Source of the DNA: Desulfobacterales bacterium
GTDB taxonomy: Bacteria; Desulfobacterota; Desulfobacteria; Desulfobacterales; BuS5
Direction: 5' to 3'
NCBI GenBank assembly: GCA_016735355.1
Contig: JAERRQ010000134.1
Span: 1-16,476, forward strand
DNA length: 16,476 nucleotides
The notes beneath the pieces were generated by a model. The model was given only the letters and a program-made list of their open reading frames with translations, had not been told where the DNA came from and made no database searches. Both the position numbers and the translations under genes were made by a program. Positions 1-6,940 of the stretch are shown here, piece by piece; the stretch's first letter is position 1, and each line of letters starts with the position of its first letter.

Positions 1-145
1 TATGTTGAGTTTTGTTTTTAGCAGATTGTAAAAGTTCCATGTAAGTTTGAATGGAAAGATACCTTTCCTCTGTGTTTTCCATTAGTTTTGCTGCTTTTTC
101 ATTACCTCTCTGAGCCCATATAAAAATATCAGTATCAAATATCAT
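1..145 (-). CDS. PIN-domain toxin (VapC-type), 5' end only
   Basis: This is the first 48 codons of a leftward gene cut by the window edge. Translation from the ATG at 145 begins MIFDTDIFIWAQRGNEKAAK and contains YMELLQSAKN. This is the pattern of PIN-domain ribonucleases of VapC-type toxin-antitoxin modules: an early acidic pair (D4/D6) and a conserved glutamate (E37) that help bind the catalytic metal. The remaining acidic residues would lie outside the window. The start codon overlaps the 3' end of the upstream antitoxin gene by 11 bases, which suggests translational coupling, normal for such pairs. The likely role is cleavage of RNA when released from the antitoxin; the target cannot be told. 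The family call rests on the N-terminus and the partner gene. Confidence 0.8.
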   Translation of the reverse strand, partial: MIFDTDIFIWAQRGNEKAAKLMENTEERYLSIQTYMELLQSAKNKTQH

Positions 146-380
146 CGTACCTTACCTTCCTCAAGGTATCTAACTCATCTAAAACTGATTTGTCAGTGCT
201 TGAAGAGAACATACCAAAAAAAGGATGTTCAGAAATTTTGATATTTTTTGTTTGTTTTTCAGAGGGGATTAGAATTCCTTTAACCTTTCCGTGATAGGAA
301 ACTGTCACTTTTTCGTTCCTATCAAGAGCTTTGAGTACATCATTCATTTTGTATCTTAAATCGACCACAGTAGCTTTCAT
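135..380 (-). CDS. Type II antitoxin, Phd/YefM-like, partner of PIN toxin
   Basis: This 81-residue protein begins MKATVVDLRYKMNDVLKALD. The N-terminal half, with VSYHGKVKGILIPS (about residues 27-40), resembles the Phd/YefM fold that dimerises and binds operator DNA. The C-terminal segment with HPFFGM is typical of antitoxins paired with PIN toxins and would wrap the toxin. An in-frame ATG lies 12 bases upstream (392), but the sequence GAGG sits about 7 bases before the ATG at 380 and inside the longer version, so 380 is the better start. The gene is followed, with overlap, by the toxin gene. A promoter and a palindrome just upstream suggest autoregulation, the usual arrangement. Function is inferred from family and context. 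Confidence 0.85.
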   Translation of the reverse strand: MKATVVDLRYKMNDVLKALDRNEKVTVSYHGKVKGILIPSEKQTKNIKISEHPFFGMFSSSTDKSVLDELDTLRKVRYDDI

Positions 381-398
381 AATATACCTCATAGTTAA

Positions 399-423
399 TA
401 ATGTATAATTAAAATATACATTA
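399..423. promoter_or_regulatory. Palindrome over the TA promoter, candidate antitoxin operator
   Basis: TAATGTATA (399-407) and TATACATTA (415-423) form a perfect 9-base inverted repeat with a 7-base AT spacer. It covers the -10 box and start region of the toxin-antitoxin promoter. Antitoxins of the Phd/YefM type usually bind such palindromes and repress their own operon, so this is the natural operator candidate. The region is very AT-rich, which lowers specificity. Confidence 0.5.
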
Positions 424-441
424 AGCGTTTATCCAGTGCAA
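413..441 (-). promoter_or_regulatory. Sigma-70 promoter for the toxin-antitoxin operon
   Basis: Reading leftward there is a -35 box TTGCAC (436-441), a 17-base spacer and a -10 box TATATT (413-418). This places transcription start near 406, about 25 bases before the antitoxin ATG. Spacing is optimal and both boxes are close to consensus. Confidence 0.6.
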
Positions 442-459
442 GATTATTACGGTTTATTT

Positions 460-507
460 TTGCACATTTGAACAAAATCCTATGAAATTTTTCATCCAAA
501 TGTGCAA
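460..507. repeat. Nested inverted repeat (11-bp outer, 6-bp inner arms)
   Basis: TTGCACATTTG (460-470) is exactly complementary to CAAATGTGCAA (497-507). Inside the 26-base spacer, ATGAAA (482-487) pairs with TTTCAT (490-495). Neither strand has a T-run after the stem, so it does not look like an intrinsic terminator. It could be a structured RNA element, a protein-binding palindrome or the remnant of a small mobile element. Confidence 0.6.
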
Positions 508-534
508 TTATACCCGACAAAGCTGTTCACACAT
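508..534 (-). CDS. Possible 8-codon leader ORF or stub of a lost gene
   Basis: On the minus strand a GAGGAGG ribosome-binding site (543-549) sits 8 bases before an ATG (532-534). The reading frame encodes MCEQLCRV and stops at TAA (508-510), directly abutting the inverted repeat at 460-507. The Shine-Dalgarno match is among the best in the window, which is striking for so short a frame. It may be a leader peptide ahead of the toxin-antitoxin operon or the surviving start of a deleted gene. No clear promoter was seen for it, and chance is possible. Confidence 0.25.
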   Translation of the reverse strand: MCEQLCRV

Positions 535-814
535 AATTTAATCCTCCTCTTTATTGTATTTTTCATCATGAGTTGATATGTAAAATCAAAAGGGCAAGCA
601 GGATGGGTAATTTTTTGGAAATTTCCTTAGGGGTCACCCCTCCCTCCCTCCCTATTTTGCATGCGATTGTGCACTCAAGCCTTTCTGGACGACTGAGAAC
701 CGCCTTGCATGGCAAATTGAAAAATACGATGCAAAATCAATGTGTTGATTTTTTTTTTAAAAATGCGATTTTTTGCGATCCTTATATCGGAGTTTTAGGT
801 TACCGTAAATCATC
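535..814. other. Non-coding gap with palindromes; no gene supported
   Basis: An 81-codon open frame at 573-818 lacks a ribosome-binding site, is dominated by homopolymer and low-complexity DNA and matches no family I recognise, so I do not call it. The stretch holds GGAAATTTCC (617-626), AGGGGTCACCCCT (629-641), four CCCT repeats (638-653), a split inverted repeat TTTTGCAT (655-662) / ATGCAAAA (729-736), and repeated ATGCGATT words (661-668 and 764-771). It may be debris of a mobile element or an old gene. Confidence 0.5.
629..653 (-). repeat. G-quadruplex motif fused to a palindrome
   Basis: The minus strand of 637-652 reads GGGAGGGAGGGAGGGG: four G-tracts separated by single adenines, the class expected to give a very stable parallel quadruplex. 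The fourth tract is also one arm of the palindrome AGGGGTCACCCCT (629-641). The hairpin and the quadruplex would therefore compete for the same bases. It lies about 160 bases upstream of the hisB promoter. Confidence 0.7.
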
Positions 815-843
815 TTGACTTTTTAAAAATAACAGAATATAAT
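815..843 (+). promoter_or_regulatory. Consensus sigma-70 promoter for the hisB operon
   Basis: TTGACT (815-820), a 17-base spacer and TATAAT (838-843) make a near-perfect promoter. The expected start near 850 gives a leader of about 22 bases before the hisB ATG, with the ribosome-binding site AAGGTGAG at 857-864. Confidence 0.85.
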
Positions 844-872
844 AAAAGTTTACATAAAAGGTGAGTACCCGC

Positions 873-1460
873 ATGAAACGCATAGCTACCATTAATCGTA
901 ATACTACAGAAACGCAAATAAATATTAGCCTTGATCTGGACGGACAGGGAGATAATGCCGTATCTACCGGCATTGCTTTTTTTGATCATATGCTTAATTT
1001 ATTTACAGTTCATGGTTTTTTTGATCTTAATCTTGCTGCGTCAGGAGATCTGGATGTGGATTTGCATCATACGGTTGAGGATGTCGGTCTTGTATTAGGC
1101 GGCGCTATAAATAAAGCCCTTGGAGACCGGAAGGGGATCAAGCGGTACGGACATGCAGTTACCCCTATGGACGACGCGCTGACCTCAGTAACCATAGATC
1201 TGTCAAAACGGCCGTTTCTTGTATATAATGTTCCGTATATGATCAATGCTTCAGGTACTTTTGATATTCAGATTGCTAAAGAGTTTTTTAGAGCATTTAC
1301 AATTAACGGTGGAATGAATCTCCATATAAACGTTTTATACGGTGAAAACCAGCATCATATACTTGAGTCAATATTTAAAGCCACAGGCAGAGCCCTGGAT
1401 CAAGCCTCTATGCATGATGAACGTATAAAGACTGTGCTGTCAACAAAAGGTTCTTTGTAG
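873..1460 (+). CDS. hisB: Imidazoleglycerol-phosphate dehydratase
   Basis: HisB dehydrates imidazoleglycerol phosphate to imidazole-acetol phosphate in histidine synthesis, in the cytoplasm, as a manganese-dependent 24-mer. The 195-residue length is that of the monofunctional enzyme, without the phosphatase domain of enteric HisB. Family motifs are present: FFDHML (H39), DLHHTVEDVG (H65, H66, E69) and ENQHHILES (H161, H162, E165), which supply the metal and substrate ligands. An in-frame GTG at 861 exists, but AAGGTGAG (857-864) overlaps it and is well spaced for the ATG at 873, so 873 is chosen. It is first in a unit with a lipoprotein gene and hisA, driven by the promoter just upstream. The call is very secure. 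Confidence 0.97.
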   Translation: MKRIATINRNTTETQINISLDLDGQGDNAVSTGIAFFDHMLNLFTVHGFFDLNLAASGDLDVDLHHTVEDVGLVLGGAINKALGDRKGIKRYGHAVTPMDDALTSVTIDLSKRPFLVYNVPYMINASGTFDIQIAKEFFRAFTINGGMNLHINVLYGENQHHILESIFKATGRALDQASMHDERIKTVLSTKGSL

Positions 1461-1477
1461 TTTATACAGGCCAGATT

Positions 1478-2149
1478 ATGAAAAAGATTTTTTCCAAATT
1501 GATGGCAGGTATGGCCTTTCTGGTTTTTTCAGCTTGTGCAGCGCAAGTAGATGAACCGGCGAAATTTTCTAAGACGGTTCAGATTAATAAGCTGCTGATT
1601 TTACCTTTCAAGGACATGTCCGCTATTTATGGGAAGTCGAATTCTGTGCGGTGCCCTTTGTGCGGGCAAGTTTATCTCACCGGGGAAGTGCCGAAAGGCG
1701 CCGCAGATTTTCTCACGGAACATTTTACAGCGATAATAAAAAGCCGCACTGATTTTACAGTTATCCCTGGAAATCATATTAATAGCCTTTTACCCGATCC
1801 TGCATCCGGGGGTGTTGGGCAAAAGTCGGAACGTATGCTTTTAATCGAAGCGGTACGTCGTGTTGGTGCTGATGCTGTAGTTGCCGGATATGTTTACCGT
1901 TTCAAACAACGGGTAGGAACAGCCTATGCCGTGGAATCATCTGCTTCTGTTGCTTTCGGCGTTCATATGCTCAATGTTTCTGATGGCAGGATGTTGTGGT
2001 CGGCTCAAATTGATGAAACTCAACATCCTTTAAGCAATAATTTGTTTGAAATTGGCTCTTTTTTTAAGAGAGGGGCCAGGTGGGTCACCTCGGAAGAGCT
2101 GGCTGCCCTAGGCCTTGAAAAGATTTTTAAAACATTTCCGAAGCCATGA
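1478..2149 (+). CDS. Putative lipoprotein of unknown function, between hisB and hisA
   Basis: This 223-residue protein starts with a lipoprotein-like signal: MKKIFSKLMA, a hydrophobic stretch, then FSAC with cysteine 20 as the likely lipidation site (phenylalanine at -3 is less usual). The mature part has a segment KLLILPFKDM (38-47), a CPLCG pair (C59, C62) that could bind metal or form a disulfide, and a region DAVVAGYVYRFKQRVG...SDGRMLWSAQIDE (132-180). This last region resembles the CsgG/TolB-N-like fold of periplasmic lipoproteins that report 'build an alpha/beta sheet, then compare'. I do not recognise the exact family. It begins 17 bases after hisB and its stop overlaps the hisA start (ATGA), so it is co-transcribed and probably translationally coupled with hisA. 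No link to histidine synthesis is evident. Confidence 0.7.
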   Translation: MKKIFSKLMAGMAFLVFSACAAQVDEPAKFSKTVQINKLLILPFKDMSAIYGKSNSVRCPLCGQVYLTGEVPKGAADFLTEHFTAIIKSRTDFTVIPGNHINSLLPDPASGGVGQKSERMLLIEAVRRVGADAVVAGYVYRFKQRVGTAYAVESSASVAFGVHMLNVSDGRMLWSAQIDETQHPLSNNLFEIGSFFKRGARWVTSEELAALGLEKIFKTFPKP

Positions 2150-2883
2150 TTATAATTCCTGCAATAGATCTTAAGAGAGGTAAATGTGTACGTCTTTTAC
2201 AAGGACGTATGGATAAAGAAACGGTTTTTTCAGACGATCCGTCAGCTATAGCCCTAAGGTGGGAAAAAGAGGGCGCTGGGATCATCCATATTGTCGATCT
2301 TGACGGAGCCGTGCAAAAGCAGCCGGAAAATTTTGATTCAATAAAAAAAATACTTGAAAAGATTAACATTCCGGTTCAAGTTGGCGGCGGCATTAGAGAT
2401 GAAAGTACCATTAAAATGTATCTTGACCTCGGAGTAGCAAGGGTTATTATAGGGACAGAAGCTATAAAAAATCCAAAAATGGTTAAAGAAGCATGCAGAG
2501 CATTCCCTGACCGCATTATAGTCGCTATTGATGCACGCAATGGACTTGTTGCTGTTGAAGGATGGACCCAAACGACCCGAATAAGAGCTGTAGATCTGGC
2601 AAAAGAATTTGAAAACAGCGGGGTGTCCGCCATAAATTTTACCGATATCCACAGGGACGGTATGCAGAGCGGACCCAATATTGAAGAGACTCGACTGCTT
2701 GCAGATGCGGTTTCAATACCAATCGTAGCCTCGGGCGGAGTTTCCACAATAGAGGATATAAAAAACCTTCTTCCTCTGCAGGAAGTCGGTGTCACAGGTG
2801 TTATTGCCGGCAGATCTCTTTATGCCGGTACCTTAAGCCTTAAAGAGGCTGTAAAAGTATTACAAAATAGTTGCTTTAAGTAG
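2146..2883 (+). CDS. hisA: Phosphoribosylformimino-5-aminoimidazole carboxamide ribotide isomerase
   Basis: HisA catalyses the Amadori isomerisation of ProFAR to PRFAR, the fourth step of histidine synthesis. The 245-residue (beta/alpha)8 barrel shows D8 (PAID) and D129 (VAIDARNG), the expected catalytic acid and base, with phosphate-binding loops VGGGIR (79-84) and ASGGVS near residue 197 and GVIAGRSLY near 224. TDIHRDG (166-172) is typical of HisA; HisF has a different signature here. The ATG overlaps the stop of the lipoprotein gene and has only a weak ribosome-binding site, which suggests translation depends on the upstream gene. hisF and hisH, frequent neighbours, are not in the window. 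No intrinsic terminator follows. Confidence 0.95.
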   Translation: MIIIPAIDLKRGKCVRLLQGRMDKETVFSDDPSAIALRWEKEGAGIIHIVDLDGAVQKQPENFDSIKKILEKINIPVQVGGGIRDESTIKMYLDLGVARVIIGTEAIKNPKMVKEACRAFPDRIIVAIDARNGLVAVEGWTQTTRIRAVDLAKEFENSGVSAINFTDIHRDGMQSGPNIEETRLLADAVSIPIVASGGVSTIEDIKNLLPLQEVGVTGVIAGRSLYAGTLSLKEAVKVLQNSCFK

Positions 2884-2895
2884 ATTAAAGCGATT

Positions 2896-3032
2896 ATAGA
2901 TTGTCCATGAATAATTTTACTGTGTTATCGGTCGTCGGAGTATTACAATACGCCTTTCTCCCTCTGGCCTTGTGCTAAATTTTAAAATCGGGTAATTATC
3001 TGACAATCTATTGGGTGTTTCTGAAAATCTAT
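2896..3032. promoter_or_regulatory. Three copies of an 11-bp word upstream of dnaG
   Basis: In the 200-base gap between hisA and dnaG, TGACAATCTAT (3001-3011) and TGAAAATCTAT (3022-3032) are direct repeats 21 bases apart, two helical turns. An inverted copy, ATAGATTGTC, lies at 2896-2905 and is a perfect 10-base complement to 3002-3011. This is the arrangement of a cooperative protein-binding site or a looped operator. No confident -35/-10 pair was found in this gap. Confidence 0.4.
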
Positions 3033-3104
3033 AGTTAAGGTTTCAGCATACCATGTCACCTCGATCAATCTTGTCCTGCAAGTAAATTATGGAGGATGCT
3101 TTTC

Positions 3105-4940
3105 TTGGCGCAGTATATCTCCGAAGATAAAATTTCCGAAATTATCAACGCGTCAGATATTATAGAGGTTATATCTGATGTGGTTTTGTTGAAAAAGGCG
3201 GGTAGGGAATATATGGGACTTTGTCCGTTCCATGCGGAAAAGACCCCGTCATTTACCGTTAACAGGGAAAAACAATTATTTTACTGCCACGGCTGCCATG
3301 AAGGTGGAAATGTTTTCAGTTTTTTGATGAAGCATAACGGACTCTCATTTCTTGATTCCGCACGTATGCTTGCCGGCAGGTACGGTATAGATATTCCCGA
3401 CAGGCCACTGTCTGCCTCCCAAAAAAGAATTGTAAGTGAAAGAGAGACCATCGTTGCCCTTAACAGTGATGCCTGCGATTTTTTTCGAAGATCACTACTT
3501 GAGAGCAATAAAGGCAAAAGGGCACTATTTTATTTGAATAAGCGAGGGATATCCCAAGAAACTATTAATAATTTCCTTTTAGGTTATGCTCCTGATGGAT
3601 GGGAGAATCTTGCAACATATTTTTTAAAAAATAAAAAATCATTAAGCCTTATTGAGAAGAGTGGTCTTGTTATTCCTAAAAAAGATAGCAGGGGTTTTTA
3701 TGATCGTTTCAGGGATCGAATAATATTTCCGATCATCGATATAAATTCCCGGATAATAGGTTTTGGCGGACGAGTTATGGACGATTCAAAACCCAAATAT
3801 CTTAATTCTCCTGAAACTGTTTTGTATAATAAAAGCAGATCGTTATACGGCGTCAATATGGCAAAGGATGAATGCCGAAAAACCGGCATAGTCTATATAG
3901 TTGAAGGGTATTTCGATCTTATTGCACTCTATCAGCACGGCATAAAGAATGTCGTGGCGACTCTTGGAACAGCTATGACTCTTGAGCATCTACAGCTGCT
4001 TAAGGGTTTTATTGGTAAAAATGGCAGTGTCCTGCTTGTTTATGATTCAGATGAAGCAGGGTTAAAAGCTGCTCAACGTAGCATCGAGATTTTTGATAAA
4101 GGATATGTTGACGCCAGGATTTTAAAACTACCTGATGGATACGACCCTGATTCATACATTTTTGATTTTGGTAAAGAATCTTTTCTTCAAGCCTCATCCC
4201 GCGCGTTGGCAGTTATACCTTTTTTAATAGAGTCGGCTGAAACAAAATATGGGCTTTCCGCAGAAGGTAAAATAAAAATAGTTACCGAATTATCAAAAAT
4301 TTTGGCATCTGTTAATGATAATCTGGTAAGGGCTATATATATTAAGGAATTGGCAGAACGAACAGGCATAAATGAAATGGCTATTATGGAAAGAATTAGA
4401 CAGGCCAAGAAAAAAGACCATACTCAATTTAACAAGCGGTTTAAGCAATCGGGTGATACCGGGGGACCTTCAGGTAGTGGTGGCTGGAATAGAAGAGAGT
4501 TCCGTATAGAAAGGCATATTATTTCTATGATGCTTCAATTTCCTGATATTTTATCAGAAATCAGCAAAAAGAATGTGCTGGAATATTTCGAGGATACTTC
4601 CCTAAAGGCGGTAGGAAAGATTCTTTTGCAACAAATGGGCGGTGCAGGAAAAAAAGTTTCTGAAATTATTGCTCTTGTTGATGACAAAGTTGAAAAAAAC
4701 ATTATTACTGCTTTAGCATTAAAAAAAGAGCCATGGGACCTTGATGCCAGAACCGGTATGATTACAAAATTTGTTGACTTCCGGCGGAACAACAGGAATT
4801 ATTTTATACTTAATAGCGTCAAAAAAGCTGAAGAGAACAATAATGATGAATTGCTCTTAAAATCTTTGATTGAAGGTAATCGCCGTTTAAAAAATTTAAA
4901 AGATACTCAGGTTAAATTGAAAAAAAAGAGGTCTTTATAA
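3105..4940 (+). CDS. dnaG: DNA primase
   Basis: DnaG synthesises the RNA primers for replication. From the chosen start it has about 611 residues. Visible parts are the CHC2 zinc finger (C40, H43, C61, C64, in CPFH and CHGC), the catalytic core with FRDRIIFPI and IIGFGGR near residues 203-223, and a Toprim domain with E267 (IVEGYFD) and DSDEAG (D314, D316) that bind catalytic metals. A Gly/Ser-rich linker near residue 455 leads to a helicase-binding C-terminal domain with a lysine-rich tail. An ATG at 3096 directly abuts the GGAGG (3091-3095), leaving no spacing; the in-frame TTG at 3105 is 9 bases away and gives the usual N-terminus ([12 protein letters not shown]), so 3105 is preferred. rpoD follows after 29 bases: a macromolecular-synthesis operon without rpsU. 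Confidence 0.95.
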   Translation: MAQYISEDKISEIINASDIIEVISDVVLLKKAGREYMGLCPFHAEKTPSFTVNREKQLFYCHGCHEGGNVFSFLMKHNGLSFLDSARMLAGRYGIDIPDRPLSASQKRIVSERETIVALNSDACDFFRRSLLESNKGKRALFYLNKRGISQETINNFLLGYAPDGWENLATYFLKNKKSLSLIEKSGLVIPKKDSRGFYDRFRDRIIFPIIDINSRIIGFGGRVMDDSKPKYLNSPETVLYNKSRSLYGVNMAKDECRKTGIVYIVEGYFDLIALYQHGIKNVVATLGTAMTLEHLQLLKGFIGKNGSVLLVYDSDEAGLKAAQRSIEIFDKGYVDARILKLPDGYDPDSYIFDFGKESFLQASSRALAVIPFLIESAETKYGLSAEGKIKIVTELSKILASVNDNLVRAIYIKELAERTGINEMAIMERIRQAKKKDHTQFNKRFKQSGDTGGPSGSGGWNRREFRIERHIISMMLQFPDILSEISKKNVLEYFEDTSLKAVGKILLQQMGGAGKKVSEIIALVDDKVEKNIITALALKKEPWDLDARTGMITKFVDFRRNNRNYFILNSVKKAEENNNDELLLKSLIEGNRRLKNLKDTQVKLKKKRSL

Positions 4941-4969
4941 TATTTAGAGTATGCAGGGGGCAAAGCTCT

Positions 4970-6736
4970 ATGGGTAATGAATCCGCTTCTAAACGGAAAA
5001 ATGCTACAGAAATAACCACAAAAGCATTTAAAACTCTTGTCGCCAAAGGTAAGGGGGATGGGTTTGTCACTTATGATGATATCAGTAATGCTCTCAACGC
5101 TGATATTATAAATTCAGTGCAAATCGATAATATAATTATAATGCTCGAAGGGTGCGGCATAAAGGTTGTAGACAAGAATAAAGTTAAAAAAGAGAAAAAA
5201 AGCAAGAAGGTACAGCCCGGCGCTATGCAATTGCGTGACGCCGTTAATGAGGACTTCGGTGGAGTGGCGGATCCTGTTAAAATGTATCTTCGCGAAATGG
5301 GGATGGTTACCCTTTTGTCCAGGGAGGGTGAAGTCGAGATCGCAAAAAAAATTGAACAGGGTGAACAGGAAGTCTTAAGGGCTATGCTCGATACAAAAAT
5401 AAGCCTGGATTGTATTTTGTCTTTTGCTGAGCGAATTGAAAGTGGAGAAATGCGCCCTAAGTATGTATTACGAGATCTTGATGAGGGTGATATTTTTGTT
5501 GACGAAATACTGCAGACCGAAAAGTTTTTAGAATTAGTAGGGGTAATACGACAAATAAATGATCAAAATGAATCCTTGCGTGAAAAACTTTTTTCACCGG
5601 ACCTGGATACTATGGATCGGCGCAAAATTATAAAGGCTATAGGCACTGGAAATAATAAGATATTTTTGCTGCTTAACAGCTGGCGGCTGGGAAACAAGGT
5701 TACCGATACAATACAGAAGCGGATAGGTCAAGAGTTAACCTGGTTTATAACAAGGCATGATCAAATCAAAGATGAAGCAGGTAAATTAAATATCTCTATT
5801 TCAGAACTTAGATCTGCCCTTGCAAATAAAGATGATTGTATTGAACTGTTAAGCGCTGGTTTTGATCTTACACAAGTCGAAATAGAAGACAAGGTTTCAG
5901 CATTAACTGATATCGAAAAGGAAATAAGGGAAAAAGAATATGCTTTAAAAGCCAGCCAAACGACTTTAGAAAAAATTACCTCAAAGATCAAAAAAGGACG
6001 TTTTGCGGCCAAAAGGGCCAAAAGAGAACTTACCAGGGCAAATCTGCGCCTGGTTGTCAGTATTGCAAAAAAATATACTAACAGGGGATTGCAATTTCTG
6101 GATTTAATTCAGGAAGGTAATATAGGTCTGATGAAAGCGGTGGATAAGTTCGAATATCGCCGCGGATACAAATTTTCAACATACGCAACCTGGTGGATAC
6201 GGCAAGCCATAACACGTGCTATAGCTGATCAGGCAAGAACGATCAGGATACCGGTGCATATGATTGAAACCATTAATAAGCTGATACGAACTTCAAGATA
6301 CCTGGTTCAGGAACTGGGGCGTGAACCTAAATCTGAAGAATTGGCCGAAAAGATGGAGATTCCGTTGGACAAAGTGCGAAAGGTCTTAAAGATTGCAAGA
6401 GAACCTATTTCCCTGGAAACACCTATCGGTGAGGAGGAAGACAGTCACCTTGGGGATTTTATAGAAGACAAAAAGTTTATAATTCCTTCTGATGCCGCAG
6501 TCAGTCTCAATTTGGCTGAACAGACCAGAAAGGTGCTGGCAACTTTGACGCCAAGGGAAGAAAAAGTGTTGCGCATGCGGTTCGGCATAGGTGAAAAAGC
6601 TGACCATACTCTGGAAGAAGTGGGACAGGATTTTGCCGTAACACGTGAAAGAATAAGGCAGATCGAGGCCAAGGCCTTGAGAAAACTCAGACACCCGACC
6701 AGAAGTCGTAAATTAAAAAGCTTTATAACAAGGTAA
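4970..6736 (+). CDS. rpoD: RNA polymerase primary sigma factor (sigma-70)
   Basis: RpoD directs core polymerase to housekeeping promoters. The 588-residue protein has region 1.1 (about 1-80, ending in a lysine-rich stretch), region 1.2 ([11 protein letters not shown], 101-111), a long non-conserved region (about 135-345), and region 2 with [14 protein letters not shown] and the -10 reading segment [19 protein letters not shown] (399-417). Region 3 follows, including the finger [17 protein letters not shown] (481-497), and region 4 with [20 protein letters not shown] (547-566), the helix-turn-helix reading -35 boxes. The complete region 1.1 and non-conserved region mark it as a group 1 sigma rather than RpoS-like. 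A CAGGGGG ribosome-binding site stands 9 bases before the ATG. It follows dnaG closely and is probably co-transcribed. Consensus-like promoters elsewhere in the window fit this sigma factor. Confidence 0.97.
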   Translation: MGNESASKRKNATEITTKAFKTLVAKGKGDGFVTYDDISNALNADIINSVQIDNIIIMLEGCGIKVVDKNKVKKEKKSKKVQPGAMQLRDAVNEDFGGVADPVKMYLREMGMVTLLSREGEVEIAKKIEQGEQEVLRAMLDTKISLDCILSFAERIESGEMRPKYVLRDLDEGDIFVDEILQTEKFLELVGVIRQINDQNESLREKLFSPDLDTMDRRKIIKAIGTGNNKIFLLLNSWRLGNKVTDTIQKRIGQELTWFITRHDQIKDEAGKLNISISELRSALANKDDCIELLSAGFDLTQVEIEDKVSALTDIEKEIREKEYALKASQTTLEKITSKIKKGRFAAKRAKRELTRANLRLVVSIAKKYTNRGLQFLDLIQEGNIGLMKAVDKFEYRRGYKFSTYATWWIRQAITRAIADQARTIRIPVHMIETINKLIRTSRYLVQELGREPKSEELAEKMEIPLDKVRKVLKIAREPISLETPIGEEEDSHLGDFIEDKKFIIPSDAAVSLNLAEQTRKVLATLTPREEKVLRMRFGIGEKADHTLEEVGQDFAVTRERIRQIEAKALRKLRHPTRSRKLKSFITR

Positions 6737-6739
6737 AAC

Positions 6740-6768
6740 TTGACAAAAAAACCTTATAAAGTTAATTA
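6740..6768 (+). promoter_or_regulatory. Possible promoter for the CAU tRNA
   Basis: A perfect -35 box TTGACA (6740-6745) starts just after the rpoD stop. At 17 bases spacing the -10 position reads TAATTA (6763-6768), only a partial match, and no better box is nearby. Transcription from here would start close to the tRNA at 6789. Confidence 0.4.
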
Positions 6769-6788
6769 AATCTTTCATTATTCATTCC

Positions 6789-6861
6789 GGGCCCATAGCT
6801 CAGCTGGCAGAGCCACCGGCTCATAACCGGTAGGTCCCTGGTTCGAACCCAGGTGGGCCCA
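6789..6861 (+). tRNA. tRNA with CAU anticodon (Met, or Ile2 read as AUA)
   Basis: The 73-base cloverleaf is complete: acceptor GGGCCCA / TGGGCCC with discriminator A, D stem GCTC/GAGC, anticodon stem ACCGG/CCGGT with loop CTCATAA, and T stem CCTGG/CCAGG with TTCGAAC loop. The G1:C72 pair excludes initiator tRNA. Anticodon CAU means either elongator tRNA-Met or the tRNA-Ile2 that is modified to lysidine. C4:G69 and C5:G68 are the acceptor pairs that TilS favours in E. coli tRNA-Ile2, so the isotype is open. The 3' CCA is not encoded. Confidence 0.95.
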
Positions 6862-6869
6862 TAATATAT

Positions 6870-6907
6870 AAAAGCGCGGTTGCATAAAAGTGACGGCGCT
6901 TTTTTTT
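6870..6907 (+). terminator. Intrinsic terminator after the CAU tRNA
   Basis: AAAAGCGC (6870-6877) pairs with GCGCTTTT (6896-6903) around an 18-base loop, and the T-run extends to 6907. It ends the tRNA transcript, and possibly read-through from rpoD, before the next gene. Confidence 0.8.
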
Positions 6908-6940
6908 GCTTTGACGGGTACAAGTTGAGGTCATGAAACA

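Noticed and set aside
573..818. 81-codon plus-strand open frame
   Set aside because: No ribosome-binding site, composition driven by CCCT and T/A runs, and no recognisable motif; it overlaps the hisB promoter.
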